The notes under the pieces were generated by a model. That model was not told the DNA's origin, did not search any database, and was given only the letters and a program-made list of their open reading frames with translations. The position numbers were made by a program, and so were the translations under genes. A stretch of 64,000 nucleotides of DNA. Origin: Xanthomonas hydrangeae (GTDB lineage: Bacteria; Pseudomonadota; Gammaproteobacteria; Xanthomonadales; Xanthomonadaceae). Each line of letters starts with the position of its first letter. Within the stretch, counting starts at the first letter, position 1. The DNA lies in the NCBI GenBank assembly GCA_905142475.1, contig LR990730.1:3348001-3412000 (forward strand), given 5' to 3'. Below, piece by piece: positions 29,652-37,314 of this stretch.

Positions 29652-29848
29652 GTGAGCAACAGCTCGGCCGCCGCAGCGTTCTCGGCTGAGCGCGCGGCGG
29701 CGGCAACCGCCTTCGCCAGACCCGGCAAAGCGCCTTGGCGCAACGCCGTCATTGTCATGTCATCTCTCCGACATCGCGCGGTCATGCCCCTGCCCTGCAA
29801 TGGCATGCACGCGGGACGTCCTTATCCCTTCGCTACAGGAGCTGTTCC

Positions 29849-30868
29849 GTGATCCACTCTTTGAAGACCCGTCTGGCCGTGGGCGTGCTTGCCGCCTCGC
29901 TGGCGCTGTGCGCCCAGGCCGCCGATGTCACCGGCGCCGGTGCGTCGTTTATTTACCCGGTGATGTCCAAGTGGTCGGCCGACTACAACGCCGCCACCAA
30001 GAAGCAGGTCAACTATCAATCGATCGGTTCGGGCGGCGGCATTGCCCAGATCAAGGCGGCCAGTGTGGATTTCGGCTCGTCCGATGCGCCGCTCAAGCCG
30101 GAAGAACTGGCGGCGGCCGGTCTGGCGCAGTTCCCGTCGGTGATCGGCGGCGTGGTGCCGGTGGTCAACGTGGCGGGCATCGCACCCGGTGCGCTCAAGC
30201 TGGATGGCAAGACCCTGGGCGACATCTTCATTGGCAAGGTCAGCACCTGGAACGATCCGGCCATCGCCGCGCTCAATCCGGGCGTGAAGCTGCCCGAGGG
30301 CAAGATCACCGTGGTGCATCGCTCGGATGGTTCGGGCACCAGCTTCAACTTCACCAACTACCTGTCCAAGGTCAACCCGGACTGGAAGAGCAAGGTCGGT
30401 GAAGGCACGGCGGTGCAGTGGCCGACCGGCATCGGCGGCAAGGGCAACGAGGGCGTGGCCGCCTACGTCAAGCAGATCAAGGGCGGCATCGGCTATGTCG
30501 AGCTGTCGTATGCGCTGCAGAACAAGATGGCCTACACCGCGATGAAGAACGCCGCCGGCAAGTTCGTGCAGCCGTCGGATGAGACCTTCGCCGCCGCTGC
30601 CAACAGCGCCGACTGGGCCAATAGCAAGGACTTCTATCTGGTGATGACCAACGCCGCCGGCGACAACGCCTGGCCGATCACCGCCACCAACTTCATCCTG
30701 GTTCAGAAAAAGCCCAAGAGCCCGGAAGGCCTCAAGAACACGCTGGACTTCTTCCGTTGGGTCTACAGCAAGGGCGATGCGCAGGCCAAGCAGCTGGACT
30801 ACGTGCCGCTGCCGGACAGCCTGGTGACCCAGATCGAAGGCTACTGGGCCAAGAACCTGCCCAAGTAA
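29849..30868 (+). CDS. pstS: Phosphate ABC transporter substrate-binding protein PstS (first copy)
   Basis: 339-residue periplasmic phosphate receptor. Signal peptide TRLAVGVLAASLALCAQAA. Phosphate-binding segments: VTGAGASFIYPVMSKW, SIGSGGGIAQIKA, DFGSSDAPL and VVHRSDGSGTSFNFTNYL. Start is GTG 29849 with AGGAG at 29837-29841; the track's longer frame (29735) has no signal sequence. A strong terminator follows at 30923. The copy 188 bp downstream is about 70-percent-like in core motifs but is a lipoprotein, so the pair are paralogues rather than an exact duplicate. Confidence 0.96.
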   Translation: MIHSLKTRLAVGVLAASLALCAQAADVTGAGASFIYPVMSKWSADYNAATKKQVNYQSIGSGGGIAQIKAASVDFGSSDAPLKPEELAAAGLAQFPSVIGGVVPVVNVAGIAPGALKLDGKTLGDIFIGKVSTWNDPAIAALNPGVKLPEGKITVVHRSDGSGTSFNFTNYLSKVNPDWKSKVGEGTAVQWPTGIGGKGNEGVAAYVKQIKGGIGYVELSYALQNKMAYTAMKNAAGKFVQPSDETFAAAANSADWANSKDFYLVMTNAAGDNAWPITATNFILVQKKPKSPEGLKNTLDFFRWVYSKGDAQAKQLDYVPLPDSLVTQIEGYWAKNLPK

Positions 30869-30922
30869 CGCCACGCACAGCAACAGGAACGACGCCGTCT
30901 CTCTCCCCGGCGTCGGCACCGG

Positions 30923-30953
30923 GACGCGGCCCCACCGGGGTCGCGTCTTTTTT
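30923..30953 (+). terminator. Rho-independent terminator after first pstS
   Basis: GACGCGGCCCC (30923-30933), loop ACC, GGGGTCGCGTC (30937-30947) with one G-T pair, followed by six Ts. It sits between the two pstS genes and should cut down expression of the second pstS and the downstream permease genes, giving excess binding protein. Confidence 0.85.
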
Positions 30954-30975
30954 GTGATGCCTTCGCCAAAAGGCA

Positions 30976-30993
30976 CTGTCATGCACGTGTAAC
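30976..30993 (+). promoter_or_regulatory. Pho-box-like site upstream of second pstS
   Basis: CTGTCAT (30976-30982) and GTGTAAC (30987-30993) are spaced by exactly one 11-bp period, the PhoB half-site layout. The first half is a perfect match to the consensus and the second is degenerate. It lies 63 bp before the ATG at 31056, a suitable distance for activation. Confidence 0.55.
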
Positions 30994-31055
30994 AAAAACA
31001 TCATTTCATAGCGTGGTCTGCCGGGTCCCCCGGCCAATCCAGCCTCGGAGCTTCC

Positions 31056-32150
31056 ATGAAACTGCAGTCGGCCAGCCTGACCGCCCTGTCTCTCACCATC
31101 GCCCTCGCCCTGGCCGCGTGTTCGCCCGGCGGCAAGGATGCGCAGTCCGGCGACACCGCCAAGGACGCTCCCGGCGCAGGCGCCACCGCCGGGGACAGCA
31201 AGATCGCTGAAATCTCCGGCGCCGGTGCCTCCTTCATCTACCCGCTGGTGTCCAAGTGGTCGGCCGATTACAACGCCGCCACCGGCAACAAGGTCAATTA
31301 CCAGTCGATCGGCTCCGGCGGCGGTATTGCGCAGATCAAGGCCGGCACGGTGGACTTCGGTTCGACCGACAAACCGCTGGACAGCGCCGAGCTTGCCCAG
31401 GCCGGCCTGGGCCAGTTCCCGTCGGCGATCGGCGGCGTGGTGCCGGTGATCAATCTGGAAGGCATCGCACCGGGCAAGCTGCGTCTGACCGGCGCGCTGC
31501 TGGGCGACATCTTCCTGGGCAAGGTCACGATGTGGAACGACGCGGCGATTGTCGCGGCCAACCCGGGCGTGACCCTGCCGGCGACCAAGATCAACCTGGT
31601 GCATCGCTCCGATGGTTCGGGCACCACGTTCAACTTCTCCAACTACCTGTCCAAGGTCAGCCCGGAGTGGAAGAGCAAGGTCGGCGAAGGCACCTCCGTG
31701 CAATGGCCGGGTGGCGTCGGCGGCAAGGGCAATGAAGGTGTTGCCTCGTACGTACAGCAGATCAAGGGTTCGATCGGTTACGTCGAACTGGCCTATGCCC
31801 TGCAGAACAAGATGCCCTACGCCTCGCTGCAGAATGCAGCCGGTCAGTGGGTGGAGCCGAATGCGGAAAGCTTCGCCGCCGCGGCCGCCAGCGCCGACTG
31901 GGCCAATGCCAAGGACTTCAATCTGGTGATCACCAATGCACCGGGCGAGAAGGCCTGGCCGATCACCGCCACCAACTTCATGCTGATGCACAAGCAGCCC
32001 AAGGATGCGGTGCGCAGCAAGGCGACGCTGGAGTTCTTCAAGTGGGCGCTGGAAAACGGCCAGACCCAGGCCAGCGAACTGCATTACGTGCCGCTGCCGC
32101 CGGAACTGGTGAAGCAGATCCAGGCCTACTGGGCCAGCGAGTTCAAGTGA
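31056..32150 (+). CDS. pstS: Phosphate ABC transporter substrate-binding lipoprotein PstS (second copy)
   Basis: 364 residues. Signal peptide with lipobox LALAAC, lipidated Cys22 followed by a Gly/Ala/Asp linker (SPGGKDAQSGDTAKDAPGAG) to about residue 50, then the PstS fold. The same phosphate-contacting segments recur: SGAGASFIYPLVSKW, SIGSGGGIAQIKA, DFGSTDKPL, VHRSDGSGTTFNFSNYL. RBS GGAG lies 5 nt before ATG 31056. It precedes pstC by 112 bp with a small hairpin and no T-run. Membrane tethering differs from the first copy. Confidence 0.95.
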   Translation: MKLQSASLTALSLTIALALAACSPGGKDAQSGDTAKDAPGAGATAGDSKIAEISGAGASFIYPLVSKWSADYNAATGNKVNYQSIGSGGGIAQIKAGTVDFGSTDKPLDSAELAQAGLGQFPSAIGGVVPVINLEGIAPGKLRLTGALLGDIFLGKVTMWNDAAIVAANPGVTLPATKINLVHRSDGSGTTFNFSNYLSKVSPEWKSKVGEGTSVQWPGGVGGKGNEGVASYVQQIKGSIGYVELAYALQNKMPYASLQNAAGQWVEPNAESFAAAAASADWANAKDFNLVITNAPGEKAWPITATNFMLMHKQPKDAVRSKATLEFFKWALENGQTQASELHYVPLPPELVKQIQAYWASEFK

Positions 32151-32262
32151 TGCCCTGCACCCGCTGTCGTGGCGGGTTGCGCTGCGGTGAGGTGCCTGCG
32201 GGCGCCTCGCCGTTCCTGTTGTCTCACGCTCCCGCGATTGCGCGGGTGACGAGTCCAATCGA

Positions 32263-33237
32263 ATGAATGCCACCGCCATTCCCGAAGCGATGACCGCACC
32301 ACGCGGCCGCGATCTGCGCGATGCGCGTGCCGATCGCCTGTTCAAGCTTGCGTTGGCCGCCACGGTCGTTTTCGTCCTGTTGGCGCTCGGCAGCGCCGCG
32401 CTGTCGATGCTGTGGGGCGGACGCCATGCCTTGCAGATGCAGGGCCTGAGCTTTTTCTATTCCGCCGACTGGAATCCGGTGGAAAACAAATACGGTGCGC
32501 TGGCGCCGATCTACGGCACCCTGGTCACCGCGTTGATCGCGATGGTGATTGCTGTGCCGGTGAGTTTCGGTATCGCGTTCTTTCTCACCGAAGTGGCGCC
32601 GCGCTGGTTGCGCGGGCCGGTGGGCACGGCAATCGAATTGCTGGCCGGCATTCCGTCGATCATCTACGGCATGTGGGGCCTGTTCGTGCTGGTGCCGGTG
32701 ATGACCGAGCACGTGACGCCCTGGCTCAACGATCACCTCGGCACGCTGCCGTTGATCGGCCCGTTGTTTCAGGGCCCGCCGCTGGGGATCGGGTTGCTGA
32801 CTGCAGGCTTCGTGCTGGCGATCATGGTGATTCCGTTTATTTCCTCGGTGATGCGCGAAGTGTTTCTGACCGTGCCGACGCGCTTGAAGGAATCGGCCTA
32901 CGCGCTGGGCTCGACCAAGTGGGAAGTCAGCTGGGACATCGTGCTGCCGTACACCCGCTCTGCGGTGATTGGTGGCGTGTTCCTGGGCCTGGGCCGGGCG
33001 CTGGGCGAAACCATGGCAGTGGCGTTTGTGGTCGGCAACACGGTGCGGCTGTCGCCGTCGCTGCTGGAGCCTGGCACCACCATCGCTGCCTTGATCGCCA
33101 ATGACTTCGGCGAGGCCACCGAAACGTATCGCTCGGCATTGTTGCTGCTCGGCTTCGTCTTGTTCATCGTGACCTTCATCGTGCTGGCGATTGCGCGCTT
33201 CATGCTGATGCAGCTGTCGCGTCGGGAGGGCAACTGA
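32263..33237 (+). CDS. pstC: Phosphate ABC transporter permease PstC
   Basis: 324-residue inner-membrane permease. Six transmembrane helices with the EAA loop at ALGSTKWEVSWDIVLPYTRSAVIGG. A periplasmic insertion after the first helix (GGRHALQMQGLSFFYSADWNP) is typical of PstC. It overlaps the pstA start by one base (TGATG). Part of pstSCAB-phoU, which imports inorganic phosphate with ATP and signals to PhoR. Confidence 0.95.
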   Translation: MNATAIPEAMTAPRGRDLRDARADRLFKLALAATVVFVLLALGSAALSMLWGGRHALQMQGLSFFYSADWNPVENKYGALAPIYGTLVTALIAMVIAVPVSFGIAFFLTEVAPRWLRGPVGTAIELLAGIPSIIYGMWGLFVLVPVMTEHVTPWLNDHLGTLPLIGPLFQGPPLGIGLLTAGFVLAIMVIPFISSVMREVFLTVPTRLKESAYALGSTKWEVSWDIVLPYTRSAVIGGVFLGLGRALGETMAVAFVVGNTVRLSPSLLEPGTTIAALIANDFGEATETYRSALLLLGFVLFIVTFIVLAIARFMLMQLSRREGN

Positions 33238-34100
33238 TGTCCTCGGTCTCGCAATCCCTGTACAACCGCCGCCGCGTGATCAATGTGGTGGCGCTGCTGC
33301 TGTCGTGCGTCACTGCATTGTTCGGGCTGTTCTTCCTGGCCTGGATCCTGTGGACCTTGCTGTCCAAGGGCGTGCCGGGCATCGACCTCAATTTGTTTAC
33401 CAAGATGACACCGCCGCCGATGCAGGAAGGCGGTTTGCTCAATGCCTTCTTCGGCAGTGCGGTGATGTGCGGCCTGGCGCTGGCGATCGGCACCCCGCTC
33501 GGCATTGCCGCCGGTACCTGGCTGGCCGAATACGGCAACACGCGCAAGACCGGTTTGGTGGTGCGTTTCGTCAACGACATCCTGTTGTCGGCGCCGTCGA
33601 TCGTGCTGGGCCTGTTCGTCTACACGCTGTACGTGATGCAGACCGGCGGGCGCTTCTCGGCGTTTGCCGGTGCGTTGTCGCTGGCCTTCATCGTGCTGCC
33701 GGTGGTGGTGCGGACCACCGACGAAATGTTGCGTCTGGTGCCGGCGCAAATGCGCGAAGCGGCGTTGTCGCTCGGCATCCCGCAGTGGAAGGTCACCGTG
33801 CAGGTGCTGTATCGCGCCGCCTCGGCCGGCATTCTCACCGGCATCCTGCTGGCGCTGGCGCGCATCAGCGGCGAGACCGCGCCACTACTGTTCACCGCCT
33901 TCGGCAATCAATACTGGAACAGCAACATCTTTCAGCCGATGGCCAGCGTGCCGGTGATCATGAATCAGTTCGCCGGCAGCCCCTACGAGACCTGGCAGAC
34001 CCTGGCCTGGTCCGGCGCACTGGTACTGACCGCGTTCGTGTTGTTGGTGAGCCTGGGCGCACGCGCGCTGCTATTGCGCAACAAGATTTCCAATGACTGA
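33237..34100 (+). CDS. pstA: Phosphate ABC transporter permease PstA
   Basis: 287-residue permease partner of PstC. Membrane spans include [22 protein letters not shown]. The EAA loop is [27 protein letters not shown], and the family run [17 protein letters not shown] near the C-terminus is conserved in PstA. The coding regions of pstA and pstB overlap or nearly so, indicating tight coupling. Confidence 0.95.
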   Translation: MSSVSQSLYNRRRVINVVALLLSCVTALFGLFFLAWILWTLLSKGVPGIDLNLFTKMTPPPMQEGGLLNAFFGSAVMCGLALAIGTPLGIAAGTWLAEYGNTRKTGLVVRFVNDILLSAPSIVLGLFVYTLYVMQTGGRFSAFAGALSLAFIVLPVVVRTTDEMLRLVPAQMREAALSLGIPQWKVTVQVLYRAASAGILTGILLALARISGETAPLLFTAFGNQYWNSNIFQPMASVPVIMNQFAGSPYETWQTLAWSGALVLTAFVLLVSLGARALLLRNKISND

Positions 34101-34122
34101 CCTTTCCTTCCGGACACCCGAC

Positions 34123-34953
34123 ATGAACGATCTCCAAAACGCCAAGCCGATGCATCGCATCGCTGTTCCGGCCGCCAAGGGGGCGCCGACGGCGCAGGCG
34201 CCGGTGAAGGTGGCCGCACGCAATCTGGATTTCTATTACGACAAGTACCACGCGCTCAAGAGCATCAACATCGAGATTCCGGAAAAGCGCGTCACCGCGC
34301 TGATCGGGCCTTCGGGTTGCGGCAAGTCGACCTTGCTGCGCATCTTCAATCGCATCTATGCGCTGTATCCGAAGATGGAAGCGCGCGGCGAAGTGCTGCT
34401 GGACGGTGAAAACATCCTGTCGCCGAAGTATCCGATGAACCGGCTGCGCAGCAAGGTCGGCATGGTGTTTCAGAAGCCGGTGCCGTTTCCGATGACGATC
34501 TTCGAAAACGTCGCCTACGGCATTCGCCACCACGAAAAACTGTCCAAGGCCGACATGCAGAACCGTGTCGAACAGGCGCTGCGTCAAGGTGCGCTGTGGG
34601 ACGAGGTCAAGGACAAGCTGGGGCAAAGCGCCCTGGGTCTGTCCGGAGGCCAGCAGCAGCGCCTGTGCATCGCACGTGCGGTGGCGCTGCGGCCGGATGT
34701 GTTGCTGCTGGACGAACCGACCTCGGCGCTGGATCCGATTTCCACCAGCCGCATCGAGCAGCTGGTGGAAGAACTCAAGCGCGAATACACCATCGTGATC
34801 GTGACCCACAACATGCAGCAGGCCGCGCGCGTGTCCGACTACACCGCTTTCATGTATCTGGGCGACCTGATCGAACACGACCGCACCGAGACGATTTTCT
34901 CCCAGCCGTCCAAGCAGCAGACCGAGGATTACATCACCGGTCGTTTCGGCTGA
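34123..34953 (+). CDS. pstB: Phosphate ABC transporter ATPase PstB
   Basis: 276-residue ATPase. Walker [10 protein letters not shown], signature [11 protein letters not shown], Walker [14 protein letters not shown], switch His in [15 protein letters not shown]. The PstB-specific [18 protein letters not shown] follows the Q-loop. An N-terminal extension of about 25 residues ([15 protein letters not shown]) precedes the cassette. ATG 34123 chosen; an ATG at 34093 ([10 protein letters not shown]) overlaps the pstA stop by 8 bp and is the alternative. Neither has a clear Shine-Dalgarno. Confidence 0.95.
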   Translation: MNDLQNAKPMHRIAVPAAKGAPTAQAPVKVAARNLDFYYDKYHALKSINIEIPEKRVTALIGPSGCGKSTLLRIFNRIYALYPKMEARGEVLLDGENILSPKYPMNRLRSKVGMVFQKPVPFPMTIFENVAYGIRHHEKLSKADMQNRVEQALRQGALWDEVKDKLGQSALGLSGGQQQRLCIARAVALRPDVLLLDEPTSALDPISTSRIEQLVEELKREYTIVIVTHNMQQAARVSDYTAFMYLGDLIEHDRTETIFSQPSKQQTEDYITGRFG

Positions 34954-35081
34954 TGTAGGGCCAGACATCGCAACGCTGCATTGACGCAGCTCCGTCGCAC
35001 CGCCCGGCACGACATCCGCATCACGTGCGATGTCGCCAAGGTGACGGCGGACATCCACCACTGCCACGAATCGAGATCACG

Positions 35082-35786
35082 ATGAACCAGCACCTCAACG
35101 ACCATATCGTCAAAAGCTACGACGAGGAGCAGCACCGTCTTGTCGCCGAGATCGTGCGCATGGGCGACACGGCGGTGGCGCAGCTGGAAGCCGCGCTGGA
35201 TGTGGTGGAGCGTCGCGACGACAACGCCGCACATCGCATCGTGGTCAACGACGAAGCGATCGATGCGCTGGAGCATGCGATCAGCCACGACGTGATGCGC
35301 CTGGCGTTGCGCGGTCCGATGGCGCGCGATCTGCGCGAGATCCTGGCCGGCCTGCGTATTCCTGCCGATATCGAACGCATCGGCGATTACGCGGCCAACG
35401 TCGCCAAGCGCTCGATCGCGCTCAACTCCGCGCCGCCGCTGCCACAGACCGTGGGCCTGCGTGCGCTGGGCCAGATGGCCGCGCATGCCGTGCGCGAAGC
35501 CGTGCAGGCCTATCGCAATAAGGATGCCGATGCGGCGATTCGCGTACGCGATGAAGATGCACGCCTGGATGCGCAGTACACCGCGCTGTTTCGCGAATTG
35601 CTGACCTACATGATGGAGGACCCGCGCAACATTACTCCCTGCACGCATCTGCTGTTCATGGCCAAGAATCTGGAACGCATCGGCGACCACGCGACCAACA
35701 TCGCCGAGAACGTGTGGTTCCTGGTGCATGGCGAGCAGCCGCTGCCGCCGCGAGTGAAGCGCGACGACACCACCCGCGTCATTTGA
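35082..35786 (+). CDS. phoU: Phosphate regulatory protein PhoU
   Basis: 234-residue cytoplasmic protein linking PstSCAB to the PhoR kinase and repressing the Pho regulon in phosphate excess. Two PhoU three-helix repeats; each has a metal-binding E/D-x3-D motif: DIERIGDYAANVAK and NLERIGDHATNIAE. Start at ATG 35082 (RBS GAG, 6 nt). The frame runs open to 35025 without conservation. Last gene of the phosphate operon; phoB and phoR are not in this window. Confidence 0.95.
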   Translation: MNQHLNDHIVKSYDEEQHRLVAEIVRMGDTAVAQLEAALDVVERRDDNAAHRIVVNDEAIDALEHAISHDVMRLALRGPMARDLREILAGLRIPADIERIGDYAANVAKRSIALNSAPPLPQTVGLRALGQMAAHAVREAVQAYRNKDADAAIRVRDEDARLDAQYTALFRELLTYMMEDPRNITPCTHLLFMAKNLERIGDHATNIAENVWFLVHGEQPLPPRVKRDDTTRVI

Positions 35787-35917
35787 TTCAAGACGCGTGC
35801 CGGCAACAGCCACCGACACGCTGGAACTAGCCGAAACTCCTTATTTCATTACGTATTCAGCTAATCAAGCCTAGGGTGAAATCACACAGGCTTTTCCTGT
35901 GACGCAGGAGTACGCAG

Positions 35918-36328
35918 ATGAAACGCATCATTGGATCTCTCATGGCTTTGTCGCTGCTGACCTCCGCTGCAGCGTTCGCTGCGCCTCAGCAACACGATGA
36001 CCGCGATCATGATCGCGACCACACTGCGCAGCGTCACGATGATCGCGGCAACGACCGCCGCGACGACCATCGTGATGACAGGCACGAAGACAAGCGCGAC
36101 GATCGCCGCAGCACCCATAACGACGATCACCGCAACGACCGCCGCGGCCCGCCTTACCGGCGTGGCGAGCGCCTGGCGCCGGACCATCGCGGCAATCGCG
36201 TCGCCGATTACCACAAGCATCATCTGAACAAGCCGCCGCGCGGGCACGAATGGCGCCAGGTGGACAACACCTACGTGCTGATTGCCGTGGCCACCGGCCT
36301 GATCGCAAGCGTGGTCGCCGGTCACTAA
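35918..36328 (+). CDS. RcnB family (Ni/Co homeostasis-like) periplasmic protein
   Basis: 136 residues. Signal peptide KRIIGSLMALSLLTSAAAFA. Residues about 25-80 are a low-complexity His/Asp/Arg tract (QQHDDRDHDRDHTAQRHDDR and more). The C-terminal third is an RcnB domain: YRRGERLAPDHRGNRVADYHKHHLNKPPRGHEWRQVDNTYV, ending with the hydrophobic LIAVATGLIASVVAG. The His/Asp richness suggests metal binding; RcnB is a periplasmic nickel/cobalt homeostasis factor in E. coli. GGAG lies upstream of ATG 35918. It has its own downstream terminator. Confidence 0.85.
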   Translation: MKRIIGSLMALSLLTSAAAFAAPQQHDDRDHDRDHTAQRHDDRGNDRRDDHRDDRHEDKRDDRRSTHNDDHRNDRRGPPYRRGERLAPDHRGNRVADYHKHHLNKPPRGHEWRQVDNTYVLIAVATGLIASVVAGH

Positions 36329-36358
36329 GGCGAACCGTCAGATGCGTCGTCAAACTGG

Positions 36359-36393
36359 CCCGATCCGCAGCAACGCGGGTCGGGCTTTTGTTT
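36359..36393 (+). terminator. Rho-independent terminator after the RcnB-like gene
   Basis: CCCGATCCGC (36359-36368) and GCGGGTCGGG (36375-36384) form a 10-bp stem with one G-T pair and a 6-nt loop, followed by TTTTGTTT. Confidence 0.8.
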
Positions 36394-36476
36394 GCCGGAG
36401 CGCTGCGCGCGCAGGGCATGTGCGGCCGGTACCTGGCCACGATCGAGCACGGCGCGCGACCTGCTAGGCTATGCCG

Positions 36477-37112
36477 ATGAACGAACCGGTCGACCTGCAG
36501 CCCGCCTCCTCCTTTTTGCCCATGTCGCGGCGCTTTCGCGGCTATCTGCCCGTGGTGGTGGATGTGGAAACCGGTGGATTCGACTGGAACAAACACGCGC
36601 TGCTGGAAATCGCCTGCGTGCCGATCGAAATGGATGCCGAGGGTCGTTTCTTCCCGGGTGAAACCGCCAGCGCACATCTGGTGCCGGCGCCCGGCCTGGA
36701 GATCGACCCGAAGTCGCTGGAAATCACCGGCATCGTGCTCGACCACCCGTTCCGCTTCGCCAAGCAGGAGAAAGACGCGCTGGATCATGTGTTCGCACCG
36801 GTGCGTGCGGCAGTGAAGAAATACGGCTGCCAGCGCGCGATCCTGGTGGGTCATAACGCGCATTTCGATCTGAACTTCCTCAACGCGGCGGTCGCGCGCG
36901 TGGGTCACAAACGCAACCCGTTCCATCCGTTCAGCGTGTTCGACACCGTGACCCTGGCCGGTGTGGCGTACGGGCAGACCGTGCTGGCGCGCGCGGCACA
37001 GGCCGCGGGCCTGGACTGGAACGCCGCAGATGCGCATAGCGCGGTGTACGACACCGAGCAGACTGCGCGGTTGTTTTGCAAGATTGCCAATGCCTGGCCG
37101 GGGCCTGGTTGA
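36477..37112 (+). CDS. rnt: Ribonuclease T
   Basis: 211-residue DEDDh 3'-5' exoribonuclease trimming tRNA and other stable RNAs, active as a dimer. Motif I is [20 protein letters not shown], motif [13 protein letters not shown], and the motif III region [11 protein letters not shown] contains the general-base His. Start at ATG 36477 (MNEPVD) with ATG 36471 two codons earlier equally possible. There is no clear RBS; a -10-like TAGGCTA directly before suggests a leaderless or near-leaderless transcript. The gene ends just ahead of a repeat region. Confidence 0.95.
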   Translation: MNEPVDLQPASSFLPMSRRFRGYLPVVVDVETGGFDWNKHALLEIACVPIEMDAEGRFFPGETASAHLVPAPGLEIDPKSLEITGIVLDHPFRFAKQEKDALDHVFAPVRAAVKKYGCQRAILVGHNAHFDLNFLNAAVARVGHKRNPFHPFSVFDTVTLAGVAYGQTVLARAAQAAGLDWNAADAHSAVYDTEQTARLFCKIANAWPGPG

Positions 37113-37115
37113 GCT

Positions 37116-37310
37116 GGGATTGGGGATTGGGGATTCGCAAAAGCATGTGGCCCTCTGCTTGAAAAATTTGCATTTGGCGGCGCCATTGCGTGCGGCCGTA
37201 CCCTCATCCGCCCCTGCGGGGCACCTTCTCCCGTAGGAGAAGGGGAGCGCTAGTTAGCTCGCTTTTGCGAATCCCTAATCCCTAATCCCTAATCCCTAAT
37301 CCCTAATCCC
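37116..37310. repeat. Inverted-repeat element with telomere-like ATCCCTA heptamer array, copy 3
   Basis: GGGATTCGCAAAAGC (37130-37144) and GCTTTTGCGAATCCC (37261-37275) are exact 15-bp inverted repeats. The left arm is preceded by two GGGATTG units. The right arm runs into five perfect copies of ATCCCTA (37271-37305) plus a partial. The 115 bp between the arms includes a second small palindrome, CCCCTGCGGGGC, and CTTCTCCCG...GGAGAAGG-like arms. It separates the convergent rnt and GGDEF genes, ending four bases before the latter's stop. Confidence 0.8.
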
Positions 37311-37314
37311 GGTC

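Noticed and set aside
31000..31055. A possible rho-independent terminator directly before the second pstS
   Set aside because: No stem with T-run in this segment; the terminator is at 30923-30953.
37271..37310. Heptamer array considered as CRISPR
   Set aside because: Units are 7 bp without spacers and without cas genes nearby.
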